DNA of 64,000 bases from Gymnopus androsaceus JB14 (lineage: Eukaryota > Basidiomycota > Agaricomycetes > Agaricales > Omphalotaceae). The stretch is from contig ML769480.1 in the NCBI GenBank assembly GCA_009733575.1, positions 124,001-188,000 on the forward strand, given 5' to 3'. The position numbers were made by a program, and so were the translations under genes. Below are positions 52,491 to 63,734 of the stretch, piece by piece. The notes beneath the pieces are model-generated. The model saw nothing but the letters and a program-made list of their open reading frames with translations. It did no database searches and was not told where the DNA came from. Numbering within the stretch: position 1 is the stretch's first letter; each line of letters begins with the position of its first letter.

Positions 52491-55400
52491 CCCGATCCTT
52501 GTCGTGAATTCGGAAGCCTGCTTGAGATGTTCTGTAATCATTTCTTGTAGTTTCATTTGAGATTGTTTCCGCTGTCGAGCTACCACATCAGCCAGTATTC
52601 CACCTTCGGGGACCGCCTCAAAACGATGCTGGTCAAAGGTGGTCTTGAGTGTGTTGTACAATTGCTCACATATTTTCGCCTGACGTTGAGCAAATGCAGC
52701 ATGTCCAAATGACCAAGTACGATGAGGGTAGGTTTCACTGGCTGGCGGTACGGCCTCCAGGTCAGCTGTTTCAGACCAAATTTGCTGCATCCGACGGAAC
52801 CCCCGCAAAGCGTTCAAGAACTCAGCATGAACCGTCTCCAGCTTTTCGCGTAAACGTTCTACTTCTTCGCGAGCTCTGAACCACTGAATTCGATCACCTG
52901 GGGAAATCAAGTCAGTGGTGTTCAAATGAGATTCTAAAACAACCAACTTTCTTCCTCATACAACGTAGCGTCTTCATCAGGTCTATTCGCTCCAACAGCA
53001 AGCACTGTTGTCCAAATCCACCCATCCTCTTTGGCATGCTTCTTCGTCTTCTTGTCCTTGTCCGGGAGTTTACGAGAGCCTGCGGAGTGATGTTAGTTTG
53101 AGATAATCGCACAGGAATGAGAGTCGTACCTCGGATCCTTCGCATGGAATCGGTACCTGCTACGATGTTATCCACAACATTCTCTCCTTTGTCCTCTCCC
53201 TCGCTCTCCTCATCCACATTATCCATCAACTCGGGAAGATGGAACAGAGAGGCGTCCATCCTGCGAGTGTCACCAACTTGTCTTGCTTGAAACGTGGAGC
53301 GACGGAGCGTGTCCCGGACATGCATTACCGGCACCTCCTTTGCAGTGGGAAATTCAAGACTAATGAGGGCTTGCCATGCGCAATTGTAATCCGCGATGCA
53401 GCTGTTTCGTTCCACTTCAATCTTCTTTAGCGCAAGCACAGACCTCAAACCCGCATTTGTTCCCCTATCATCCTCTCTCTTCTTCGTGTGCGTCACAGAG
53501 TAGGCCTTCGCAGCTCTTTGGACTGACTTCACAGCATCGTATAGCTCGCCCACACAGATTTGCTGTTCCATCTCAACTAGGCTCGTGAGCTTTAAAGCTT
53601 CGCGCTGCGATGAGGTTAGGTCCGACGGAAGATAAAGCTGCTCATCCTCCACTTCTACGACTATAACTTCACCGTCCTCCGCATCTTCCACTTTGCTAAC
53701 TTCGCCCTCCTCCTTTGTCCCAATAACATCAGACAGGCGAGGCATGACGACAGCTTGTAGATGTCGAAGCTCTTCGATTTCATCGCTAATCTCTTGACGC
53801 TGATTTCGAATGTCCTTTTGGACGGTTTCAGTTTGGTTAAGAGTAAGTTTCCCGCGTACTCGTTGCCTGCAATAAAGCTAGTTAAGTAACGCAAGTAACG
53901 CGTAGCATTCGTTTAATCACAGCTCACTGTAGTTGTTGGATGGCTATACCTTGCTGGAGGAACCAGATTCAGTCATCTCCGCTTTTAGCTGTTGTTGCAT
54001 TGGCGTTCGCCGCAAGAAGTTGCTCGTAGACTTTCTCTTTCGACGGTGCTATACAGGATTGAAAATCAATAACAGATACACTAAACTCTGATCAAAAGCG
54101 TACCTTTCGACTCCGAATGCTCATATATACCTTCAACGATGCCATTAGGGAGGCGCTGCGAATTCCTCTCTAACTCCAGCCAGCCAGGAATTCGGTCTGC
54201 AAATGACACACATAACTGGAGAAAGAAGTCGCTTTTCTCTTGAAAGAGTTCGTTAGCGTTGCGGTAGTCATCTGTGAGCGAGATGTGCGTCTTGATAATC
54301 TTTTGCCAATTCCAATATGTGTAGTGTGCGGTGATGACTCCTATGCGATGTCCATGGTTCATCTGTCTGGTTGCCGGGCCTACTTGATTCATCTCGGCCC
54401 ATGGCTGCTCAATCCCTTCGCCGTTAAATTTTCCAGCTCCTGGGATATAGGCTGGATGAAACCTGTATACGCATTTCTTCCTACTATGGCCTTCAATGTG
54501 GAGCTCAGGAATCGAGCAACGAGTACGCTCCACAATATGCTTTAGATGCGGAAAGTTTCGAGTAAAGCGTGGGACAAGGTTGACACAGTACTGGCAGTTA
54601 CAGTCGTAAGACAGTATATCATCCTTCGACCGTAGTAGTCGATGTCGCGGTTGTGGCGAGTATGGGATAAAGATTGTTTTAAAGCCATGTCCGTGTATCT
54701 GAAACTGTAACCAGTCATTAGATGTTGCGTTCATGATAGCCCAAAGGAACCTACCCTTCACCCTTATCAAGATTTACGGATGCAGAGATAATGACGTGTG
54801 AGCATGCGATGTTCACGACGTCAGATATTTGCATGTTTTTGAACTTCTTTTGGTTTTGGTTGTTGACAACCTTGAGGTAGTTACAAGTTGATTTCTGTTA
54901 ACGCGTTAAGAGGCCATAAGAATTTTTAAAAACAGAATGATATTGACGTACCTCCTGCTCCTCCTTAGTTCGTTGCAGGTAAGCTTTAATCTCATCCTCA
55001 TCAGGGAAATACCCGATACCATTTGCGGTTTCCAATGAGACATCATCTGGGTCATTGTTCTTCATGAATTGGTTCAGTTGATAATTTCCATCGGCCATAC
55101 GTCTTCTTTGGTTAAGGTGCCTATAATAGTGCTTAGCCATTGAGATTTTGCGGCCAGTCGGACGAAGAAACTCACCTCAGCTCCTCGGGCGTCCTCTCCC
55201 AGCCTTTTTCCATATTGAAACCCTCTTCAGGACAGCATACACAAAATGTTACCAAGGAGCCTGGGATTCGATGCGGAAAGAAATGACTGAGGTTAAAAGC
55301 CTGTCCAGTGTGTTTGTCAGCGCAAAGACATCGCCAGATACGCATGACAAATAGAAATTGAGAGTAGGGATCCTAGACAGAGCAACTGAGCAATCGTACT

Positions 55401-56349
55401 GAGGCTGATTATGCCACTTACTGCTACCGCCGGAGTAAAAGCACCATCAGTCAAGCGTCGTAGCGCTGCAACATAGTCATAAGCTGCCTTCTTCGAAGCC
55501 AGGTGGTGCTCGTTAAACTCATCGAGCACCCGAAATGTCATCATTGTTCGCGGGGCCTTCACCGTAGCAGGAAAAAGACCAGCACTCATGAGTTGTTCGA
55601 GAGGTTTAGCAACGCCGTCACAACCACAGTAGCTGATCACTGTGCTATGGATACTGTTGGTATCACCCACGGTGACCTTTTGGGGAGGACTAGGATTGAG
55701 ACAGCGCGCGGCCTTAGAACAAAGATGAATCGCATAGGTGTGGCTGAGTAGACAGGCTATGTCCATCTTGCGGTAGAATCCTTCGCGTTGCCACATCTTG
55801 GGCCAATGGAATGGGTTGTTGGCATGTCGATTAACGAAACACTGTTCACAGGAAGTCTCGTACTTGTAGCAGTCGTGACATTGGACTGTGCGAGCAGCAC
55901 CAGAGCCACAAGGGCAAGAGGTTCTGACGTCGTTCGTGGCTTCACGGGAAAGGATGAGGTGGATTAACAGCAGGAGCAATTCGATGAATTCAGCCATGGT
56001 GTTTGCAGTCTGAATGTCTATCAGCCAAGAAAAGATTACATAGTACACTAGGACTCACCTGAGTAGATTTCTTCGGTTCCTCAACCTTGGGCGTTTCAGG
56101 CATCATTGGCTCTTCGTGGTCAACAACCATTTCTGGAGGATCGTCTTCAGTGGCACGTAGCAATGAGGAGCCCGGTTCGTCAAGACTAATCTGAGCTAAC
56201 GGCTCTTCTTCAAAGACAAGACCACGACGTGCTATACTAATATCTCCTTCAAAAACGAGGCGGCTGACTTTCGTGGGCACCAACATGCACTTGGATCGAT
56301 AATTTATATGATTTTTCTCGAAAGCTTTTCTCTTTGCTTGAGAAGCCAT
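52476..56349 (-). pseudogene. KDZ transposase with CxC2 cysteine cluster
   Basis: A multi-exon minus-strand gene. The first exon (56349 to 56059) starts MASQAKRKAFEKNHINYRSK. Exon 2 (from 56009) has the CxC2 cluster CPCGSGAARTVQCHDCYKYE, then CEQCF and NPFHWPKMW. Next come HTGQAFNLSHFFPHRIPGSL, MADGNYQLNQF (catalytic Asp of DGNF), the CSHVI block, LSYDCNCQYCVNLVPRFTRN (second Asp) and HSRKKCVYRF. Then come PGAGKFNGEGIEQPWAEMN (usual DGEGIER-WA-N) and a C-terminal coiled region to QQAS. Frames do not join near 55310 and at 55140-55190, and GEGIEQ is atypical, so it is probably inactive. Expected 8-bp target duplications and ends were not found. Confidence 0.82.
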
Positions 56350-57057
56350 ACCTAAAGAAAATCATTGGAATTTGACAAACGAAGGGGACATTATTACGCA
56401 CTTCTAGCAGGGAACAAGTGGATTTGAACCTTCAACACAGGCGTCTGGAAGAAAAACCGTGAAGGTCATGCGCTGCCCTGACAAAAAGTCAGACAAGTCA
56501 CCAGCTGAAAGCTAGGACAATAACCACTGAAAGTGGCTACAGATCGAATGCAGTCGGATGTAAACAATAAAGCTCACTCGGTCAAAGCTGTAATCGTTAC
56601 TGCTGGCCAAGTTACCACCGGTTCGGCAAAAAAAAAAAAGTTGCGTCATTTTTGCGTTTCTTCTTTGCCGGTCAAAGCGTTCCATACTGGCGCGGTCCGA
56701 TGAGGATGTAGAAGAGGGTGAGCTCGGGTGAAGTAAATGACGATAAAGGTTTGCATTGGGAGAGAACCTCTTTTGAAGGTATCCAAATCAGTGGAAGCCT
56801 TCGTTCTGCCAACAAATCAGTCCCAGACAAAGTTGAAGGGACCGCAGGAGCGGTGGAGCTAAGAGTAGGAGTCAGTTTTGGGTAATTATACCTCTATCAG
56901 AAATTGACCAATAGATATCTGTTTCAAATAAAACGCGGTACTTGCCTTTAATTGAAGTCAATCCCGCAAGTTGACCTTTGTTGCAATGTGTGTCCTGGCG
57001 TAAAAAATCTTGTATTACAGGTATAGCACACAGCCTGTAGAGATACGACCATCAACA
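56350..57057. other. no supported gene
   Basis: Upstream flank of the KDZ gene, with a 13-bp poly-A tract near 56628. A tRNA-like B-box (GGTTCAAATCC on the minus strand near 56410) is present, but the stems fail. Confidence 0.4.
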
Positions 57058-57475
57058 ATGGCCAGCAAATACATAAAATTGTCAGGACTTACAGGCCTCA
57101 CCAGACGGCTCCTTCTTGTTTTCGGACCAGAACACCACCAGCTCGGGTTTGATAGTGTTCCAGGCTGTTCGAGGAGCTTAAAACTCTTCAGATGTATCCA
57201 GCAACGAGAGTTGCGGAAGCAGTCACCGAGGGTGGTTGTACAGAAAAGCAAACCCAAGATGGATGTTGCATGAGAAGGGATCGGGAGGAGATACGTAAGT
57301 GCGAAGTTCAACTTTATCTTATCTAATATTTTTCTTCCCTTCACTCTCGCTTTGTTCTCCAGATGAATTTCAGTTGTCCCTGCCTCAACTTTCAGTTGAC
57401 GGTGCTGAACTGACCAAAGGTCAGTTCATGCCTTTTCTCAAGCAATCTGGTTACATTCTCTTAATCTTGTTTAAT
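57058..57475 (+). pseudogene. possible remnant of an NDUFA5-like complex I subunit
   Basis: ATG at 57058 gives MASKYIKLSGLTGL, like the start of the NDUFA5/B13-type NADH dehydrogenase subunit. After a frame change, LFEELKTLQMYPATRVAEAV-TEGG recalls the LxxLxxxPxxxxYRxxxEAxT region. A GTAAGT...CTCCAG intron then leads to EFQLSLPQLSVDGAEL. The resemblance is weak and the frame is broken; it could equally be an unrelated small gene. Confidence 0.3.
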
Positions 57476-57735
57476 TAACAAGCATTAGAATTGGGTATAG
57501 GTGCGTAAAATCTTTCTCTTTATCCTCAAGTACAAGTTCTCAATTCTACGTAGATCTAAGCTTGCTAGTTTGGCTTTCCAACATTCTTGGAGGCCAACGG
57601 GGACTCTACGGAAAACTCAGTACGCTGCTTCCAGGGACGGTTATTCATACTGGACTGAAACTGATCAAGTAATGCCCTGGCAATCTCTGGCGGGTCATTT
57701 AGTTTCAATTACATAGTTTACTGAATCCAACTTAC

Positions 57736-58092
57736 CCTTTCGTTCTTTTCGCAGCTCGTTTTCCTCCTGTACCCACTGCCCACACAACTTCAATACCTCA
57801 TCAATCTCCCACTCGTGTAATGGTCGGCTTTCTTGAGCCTCACATACATCACACTGCATGAAGCTCAGGACAAAAACCCTCGCATTAAGGAACACAATCG
57901 CACCTGCCATGAAAAGGCCCCAGAATGTGGATCAACCTTGATTCGATGTTTCCAAGGCACTTCACAATCGAGACAGGCTTCAAATGTAGACACGACCTCA
58001 AGTACAATGAGGAAGAGTGCTTTCTCTTCAGTAGTGTTGATTCCATAGGCTCTGGGTACGATGGGAGGGTGTAGTTCTTGGGTAACGGACAT
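57736..58092 (-). CDS. hypothetical protein with CDVC motif, 3' end not found
   Basis: I do not recognise it. Exon 1 (58092 to 57904) encodes MSVTQELHPPIVPRAYGINT and a CLDCEVPWKHRIKVDPHSG segment. A GTGCGA...ATGCAG intron (57903-57854) joins in frame to CDVCEAQESRPLHEWEIDEV followed by LKLCGQWVQEENELRKERK, ending at a GTAAGT donor (57735). Two CxxC pairs (CLDC, CDVC) could bind zinc. It is divergent from the gene at 58289, with about 200 bp between the starts. Confidence 0.5.
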
Positions 58093-58288
58093 TGTTAATG
58101 GTGAGCTGTGGATTTCTTCAAGGCTACCTTTTATTGATTACTTTATAGATAAGCTTGGACTCGGCTCGACGTATTGTCCAAGACATGTACAATAACAGTC
58201 CTGTGCATGAAACCTTGTTGTGGCTTTGGCCAAAGCAAGAGCACTATAAAATCTCGATAAGCAGCCACTGAACTTCATCCTCCAAATT

Positions 58289-59362
58289 ATGCCTACAGAC
58301 GTTCTTGAGACAGCCTATTCGCGCATGAAGAAGCTTGCCAAACGTATCATCAAGAATTATAACGACGCTATCGAGCTGATCAAAACCATGCCTCATATGT
58401 GGTACAACGAAATCGGCAACATCCGCGCTATCGTCGACAACTTCGAGCATGAATTGAAAGGCGTGATACCTTCCATCCGAGATCAACTTCGAGGGCAACC
58501 GGCATGAGAGCACTATCGTCTTCATAGCGAAGACATTGGTGAGTCTATACCGTCCACAGTTCATCATCTTTTCTGAAATCTTCTTGTAGACTACCGCCCT
58601 CCCTTGAAAATATCGCTCGATCCCTCTTTTCAGGAACACCTTGCCTCCTTGGGCAACGATCTTCGTCCAATTGTGGTTCATCTACGGCAATGGCCTTTTG
58701 ACACTCCCGTCTTAGAAACAATACTCCTCGACTTGGAGCAGCTATTCATGGAAGAAGTCCCTCATCTTCAAGCTGCTCTTACGCAGGATGAGCTTGACGA
58801 ACAAGATTTTCGTCAACTGTATGGCAACAGAATTGGTGAGTTCAACTCATTATAGTGTCTTATCTTCTCTCAATTAATATTTCATCCAGCTGAGCCCAAT
58901 GTCGAAGCCCCTGCTACTTGCGATGAAGCCGTTCGCAAATGGCTCCATGGTTTTCCGGAGGAGATGAGGCATGTTTGATGCCTTCCTCCCTACTTTCCCA
59001 AAGATGACGGTCGAGATAGTTCTTATTTCACCTCCTCCTCTGAAGACGACAGCTCGCCCAGCAGCTCTTCTGACGGAGAGGGCTCCAACGATATTTCTTC
59101 CAATGGCACTCATTCTGATGACTCCGGGTATGCTGGTGATCATGAAGGTGCAGGAGGCGTAAAGGTGGGTCTTGATCTCACCGGGGTTGATGATGATGAT
59201 GATGATGAGGGCATGGTTGTGGACCATGGTCGCGATATTATCGATCTTACTAGGGACAACGGTGTAATGGATACGGGAGATGGTGTCATTGATCTCACTC
59301 AAGATAATTCTGATGATGGCCATGGTCCTATTGTTCTGAGCGACATGGATCTTGATGATTAA
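58289..59362 (+). pseudogene. two-module helical protein with SUMO-interacting-motif-like tail (gene A)
   Basis: Exons 58289-58538, 58590-58835 and 58890-59362. Exons 1 and 2 each encode a helical module of about 55-65 residues. The second contains LETILLDLEQLFMEEVPHLQ followed by AALTQDELDEQDFRQLYGN. Exon 3 has an acidic Ser-rich stretch and repeated SIM-like cores: VGLDLTGVDDDDDD, DIIDLTRDN, GVIDLTQDNSDD and PIVLSDMD. In-frame TGA codons occur at 58505-58507 and 58976-58978, and the frame continues coding-like after both, so it is probably a recent pseudogene (or TGA results from CGA decay). Gene B downstream is a paralog with the same three-exon plan. Function unknown; SUMO binding is inferred from the motifs only. 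Confidence 0.6.
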
Positions 59363-59762
59363 ACTTTTGTAATTGGCCGTTCAATAAATCCAGCTTTGAC
59401 CCTTATACTCAATTGTTCTGCTTGCTTTGCCGCATTTCGGTGCACTCTTAAGAGGACTTTTGGTCCTTTCTGCCTCAACTCTATGTTGACGGCTTTTGGA
59501 GAGTTCGCTGTCTCTAGAACGCCTCTTGCAACTGGCCGATGCCACTTCACGGTGTGTCTTGTCTCATTTTGCTGAATGTGGCTGATTTTGGTTCATATCT
59601 AGATATGGCCCCCTACTTAAAACGGTCGAGGTCCAACAATAGCCGTACATGCGCTCCTCAAATCATGACTCACTCAGAGCTCATTGTCGGCCATCCAAGC
59701 GATATAAACTCCCAGTTTACGCGTTGAAGGCCTCCCGGAATTCCCCCCTTTACTCATTGAAT

Positions 59763-60636
59763 ATGGCCAACACTTCATCTCCCGATATCACTCTAGCGTA
59801 TCACACTCAATGCCTTGAGCTCTTGACAAAATACAAACATATTGTTCACAAATTATCCACGCCCACGGAAGGTCGCCTCACAGATCTCGTCGTTGCTCCC
59901 TTTGTCGATTCCCTTGAGGGGATTTTGACCAGGGACATCCCAATTCTCAAGGCTGCATTCACCAGGGCTATTAAGCCCTTTCCTACCGAGCGCAAAAGTA
60001 AGTGTGATAATTCTTTGCTCTTTCGCCGACGTTCTGAACAATCCTATGTATGTAGCTGTTGATTATAGGGCGAAATATAATCCACCGAATGGCGTGGATC
60101 CTTCATTCTATCTTGAGCTTCAGAATTTGCAAAGAGACATTCAGAATTTGGAGGGGATTTCACGGCAAATGGGCTCTACAGTCGAACTCGAAATATTGAA
60201 GAGATTGATGGATGAACTGGAGGACTCATTGCTGATTCACGTTCCTCGCCTGCAAGCAGCGATAGGACGTACAGCCCTTACCGTCGAAGCTTTCAACGAC
60301 ATTTATGGAGGTTAGTTCTTCATTTTTCTGCTTTCGCCCATCTAATCTACTTGCAACTTTTTAGTTCCCAATCCCGATATTCCGCCCATTGTCAAAGAGG
60401 AGGATCACGATGTCAATATTCCTGCTGCGGTTGAGGAGGAGGACGAGGAAGAGGTAGTTCGTGCGCTGACGGAGGTGAAAGATGAACCACTTGACAATGA
60501 TTCTACAGTTCATGCGCTGACCGAGGTGAAAGATGAAGAAGTTGATCGACTGGATGACAATCTTATGGACGTAGACTTGGAATATCGCCAGGTCGTTGTT
60601 GATTATCGTGCTGGCCTGTTACATTTACTTCGATAG
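59763..60636 (+). CDS. two-module helical protein with SUMO-acceptor-rich acidic tail (gene B)
   Basis: Exons 59763-59997, 60056-60310 and 60365-60636 give 253 residues with no break. Module 1 (exon 1) ends DSLEGILTRDIPILKAAF. Module 2 (exon 2) ends LEDSLLIHVPRLQAAIGRTA and FNDIYG, aligning with gene A. Exon 3 is an acidic tail with three consensus psi-K-x-E sites: IVKEED, EVKDEP and EVKDEE, the last two in a repeated ALTEVKDE unit. It ends VVVDYRAGLLHLLR. Intron positions and phases match gene A. No known domain is recognised; a nuclear or regulatory role is only a guess. Confidence 0.7.
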
Positions 60637-60923
60637 TCACTCCGAGGTGAAATCGAATCAAATTATACACCATCACGCTTTCTCGCTTTGTACCAATATA
60701 AGCTTAACTCTGTCAATCACTTGCGAAATGAATGAATAATGAAGATGATATTATTTAGCATTCAAAGATCAAAAAACTAAGTACATATATACAAGACACT
60801 ATTTGAGGTGTGCATGGTACAAACTACAATTCAAGGCATGCATTCTGCGACAAAAGATACAAATTATTTCAGACATTTGAAACAAACCAAAAGGGGAATA
60901 CTACGACTACAATCGAAAGGAGG

Positions 60924-63282
60924 CTACTGCAATAACCTGCGAGGGAAAGCGGGAGGGTAACCCAAGACATTATATGCGCTTTGAACATAAAACTCCACGA
61001 CCTTTCGTTCCCAATCTGCGCCTTGCGTCGCCAACTTTGATAAGTCCATGTCAATTCCTCGGTGCCAGATGACCGGTTTTGCACCACGCCAGGTGTCAAG
61101 AACAGCCCAAAACAATTTGACTGCCGAATAACGCTCCAACCATTGCACTGAAGTGATGCCAAGATCAATTCGGTTGTGTGGTTGGAAGCCGTCGTACCCA
61201 AGAGCACTGGCAATAAGCACTCTTCATGCCCGAGCATGCTGAGTTTGAGAGATTTCCAGCTGTGCCATAGTAATGCTACAGCTAGGCTGAGGCCTCGTTA
61301 TGTCCAGCAATGGATCCAGGTAGATAAGCTCCGACCAAAAGTTCACCATGCACAGTTCTTGAATAAGACCACGGGCACTGTTGGTATCAATGACTTTGCC
61401 TGTGGGAGGCATGACGGACATGTTTGGATTGTAGTCTTTGATAGTGTCCTCTAGGAGTTGGCGGGCCTCGAAATGCGCTTTATTTTTAGGAGTAATCTCG
61501 ATCACAGCGCCGGGCTCTAGAGGTTGGTACGAGAGGAATTTGCGCCATACCTCCGTAGGTTGCGGCACCCGACCACGTTCTATCGCAAGGAGCCATGCTG
61601 GCCTGATATGGTCCCACATAGCTAAGAAGGCTGACTGTCGCGAGGACGCCTCTACACCGAAGAACAGTCCAGGGTCCGGAACACTTACGTGCTTCTTCTG
61701 CTGGGAGACACCGTCTCGCTTAATTGTTAGATTGGCATCCACCCATGAAGCGATGGCTGGTGGTGTTATTGCATCTGCAGGAAGGTCTGCGAATGGATCC
61801 CGTTGCTCTTTCGGCGCTGTAAAGTAGATATAATGTGAGTAATACTGTAGGTTCCGAAAATAAAGAAATATAACCTACGTTTAGTGGATGGTTTCTTTGT
61901 CCATTTTTCCCCGGACTTCTTTGTGCGATTTTGACTTATAGGCAGACGAGGATTGCAAGTCTGTTTAGTTAAGCTGGTGCTAGCAGGTGAAGCAGCTGGT
62001 GCCATGATATGACCTCGGGAAGGTTGATAAGATGAGGCATATGCATTAGGTACGTGAAGATTTTCAAATGGATTGTTTGTCTGGAAGCATTTGATAGATG
62101 CAGTTCGAATTGCACCAAATTTATCATCGGAACCGGCCTGTGTTGTTGCAATGGGAGGGTAGGGAGGATTCGCAGGAGTTGTGATTACTGCAGGAGGTAG
62201 CGGATGGCACATATCTACCGCGCAACAAACGATCTGTCGTTGGAATTCATGATTAGGACAGATGAAAAAGACGGGAAGACCAGCACTATAAAGCATGTGG
62301 GCTTCTCGGTCATTCCAAACAAAAGCTCCCATTTTCTTGTCATCAACAGGACAGGATGCAACGTCGTCGAGCAAGTTACGTTCAACCGTAACCTTTTGAT
62401 AGTCCATGACAGCTTTCATGACGAGGTAAGCACGTTGAATTTCTATTAACCCACGCTGCAGATCTCGAAGCAGCATTGGGGTAGTGCTGATGCGTTCTGA
62501 GCAGAGAGCGATTGTATCCTTTAGCTCAAGAAAAAGGTTCTGAACGTCTGACGATATCTGCGTTGCAAGAAAGAGTGAAGCGCGTGTATTAAGCAATTTA
62601 ATTTTTTGTTCTAGAGGAGCCAGAATATCGGCTTTCACTACGCCCTCGACCACATCTGAATCTTGCAAGTCGAGCCACATAATATTCTCTTCCCAAGTCC
62701 CAGCAGTTGGTCGCTTCGTTATCGCAGCCATGAACAGGTAATTGGGATTGAAGGGCTGGGGCCAACATAAAGGATTGTCGGGCCCATAGCGAGCATCTTC
62801 TCGGCGGTACAGATCGCGAGTGGACCCAAGGGGAGGTTCTGGGATGTACCGACAGTTTGGGGAGGTGATAAAATGAGGGGTAGATGTAAGGAGAGCCCCA
62901 CAAAGACCATGGATGAATGTAATGCGTTGATTGGCGTCGGGGAGATTTTGAATCAACCGAGAGAGATTTTTGAGATTGGGAAGCTTGGTTTCGAGGTTGA
63001 TAGACGCGGGAATCATCTCTAAAGCAGAAAAATAGAATATTATTTCCAGATCAAATGAGAACTAAGTAGGTATAGCGTACGAAAGACTGAATCCTCATGC
63101 ATATTAGCACGATCTACAAGACATGAGTTTGTATCAAAGATGACCTGCATACAGGCACTTACTAGCTCCACCAGTGTAATTGCGGACCAAGTCTTTCTTC
63201 GTGAGCTTGAGCTTAGATTCGTGGGCCGTGCTAATCACAAATTAACAGGGAAGGACGTGCGAGAAATGGCGACATACCTCAT
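60924..63282 (-). pseudogene. large unknown basidiomycete protein, one in-frame TGA
   Basis: Exons 63282-63278, 63230-63163, 63113-63081, 63018-61879 and 61816-60924 all join in frame. The N-terminus is MSTAHESKLKLTKKDLVRNY. Mid-protein KKMGAFVWNDREAHMLYSAG leads into LPVFFICPNHEFQRQIV, a pattern I associate with unnamed agaric multi-copy proteins. The C-terminal part has PTEVWRKFLSYQPLEPGAVI and NRIDLGITSVQWLERYSAVK. A TGA at 61224-61226 (HARA-stop-RVLIASALGYDG) interrupts an otherwise continuous frame. No catalytic motif is evident. It converges on gene B with 287 bp between the stops. Confidence 0.6.
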
Positions 63283-63734
63283 CGCAAATATTGGGTCAAA
63301 ATCAAGTCAGGAAAGGATTTTTGGCAACTTAAAGTTGACAGAAGCTCTGTTGACGAGAGTCGAGAGCAGTTGCACTACTAAAAGTAATGTTTGCAATGAG
63401 AATCCGCAATGCAGCGATGATGGAAGTTTAGAAAAAAGAAAAGTTGCACTGCCTCATCCAAAACCGGCATTTCCGGAATTGGAGCTCCGGCCGTTCTTCC
63501 ATTAGGCACTCACTTCACTTTTCTTCCTAACCATCTTGGTGGTACTCTATGAATCGGACCATAGGTCTGATTTAAACCAACTTTCGTTGGTTCTTGTTTT
63601 TATTTTTTGTTTTTTTACTATGAGTGGTGATCCCAACGTTCAAGTCGTGCCCAAAGTCGCATAGAAGTGGATAACATATCCGGTAAGTAATTGGAACATA
63701 TTTCTATTGTACATTCACTAATCTAAAACGATAG
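63283..63734. other. intergenic, no supported gene
   Basis: Upstream of the large minus-strand gene. A 121-codon plus-strand frame (63140-63505) overlaps its first exons antisense and has no motif. It probably contains promoter sequence only. Confidence 0.45.

Noticed and set aside
52649..54545. Several plus-strand frames opposite the KDZ transposase
   Set aside because: They are antisense shadows of recognised coding exons.
56395..56515. tRNA-like sequence on the minus strand (A-box-like TAGCTTTCAGCTGG, B-box-like GGTTCAAATCC)
   Set aside because: The T-stem has mismatches, the acceptor arms do not pair and no consistent anticodon arm forms; at best a relic.
58289..61226. TGA used as a sense codon (recoding or selenocysteine)
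   Set aside because: TGA serves as the natural stop of both GT25 genes, no SECIS-like element was seen, and CGA-to-TGA decay explains the cases more simply.
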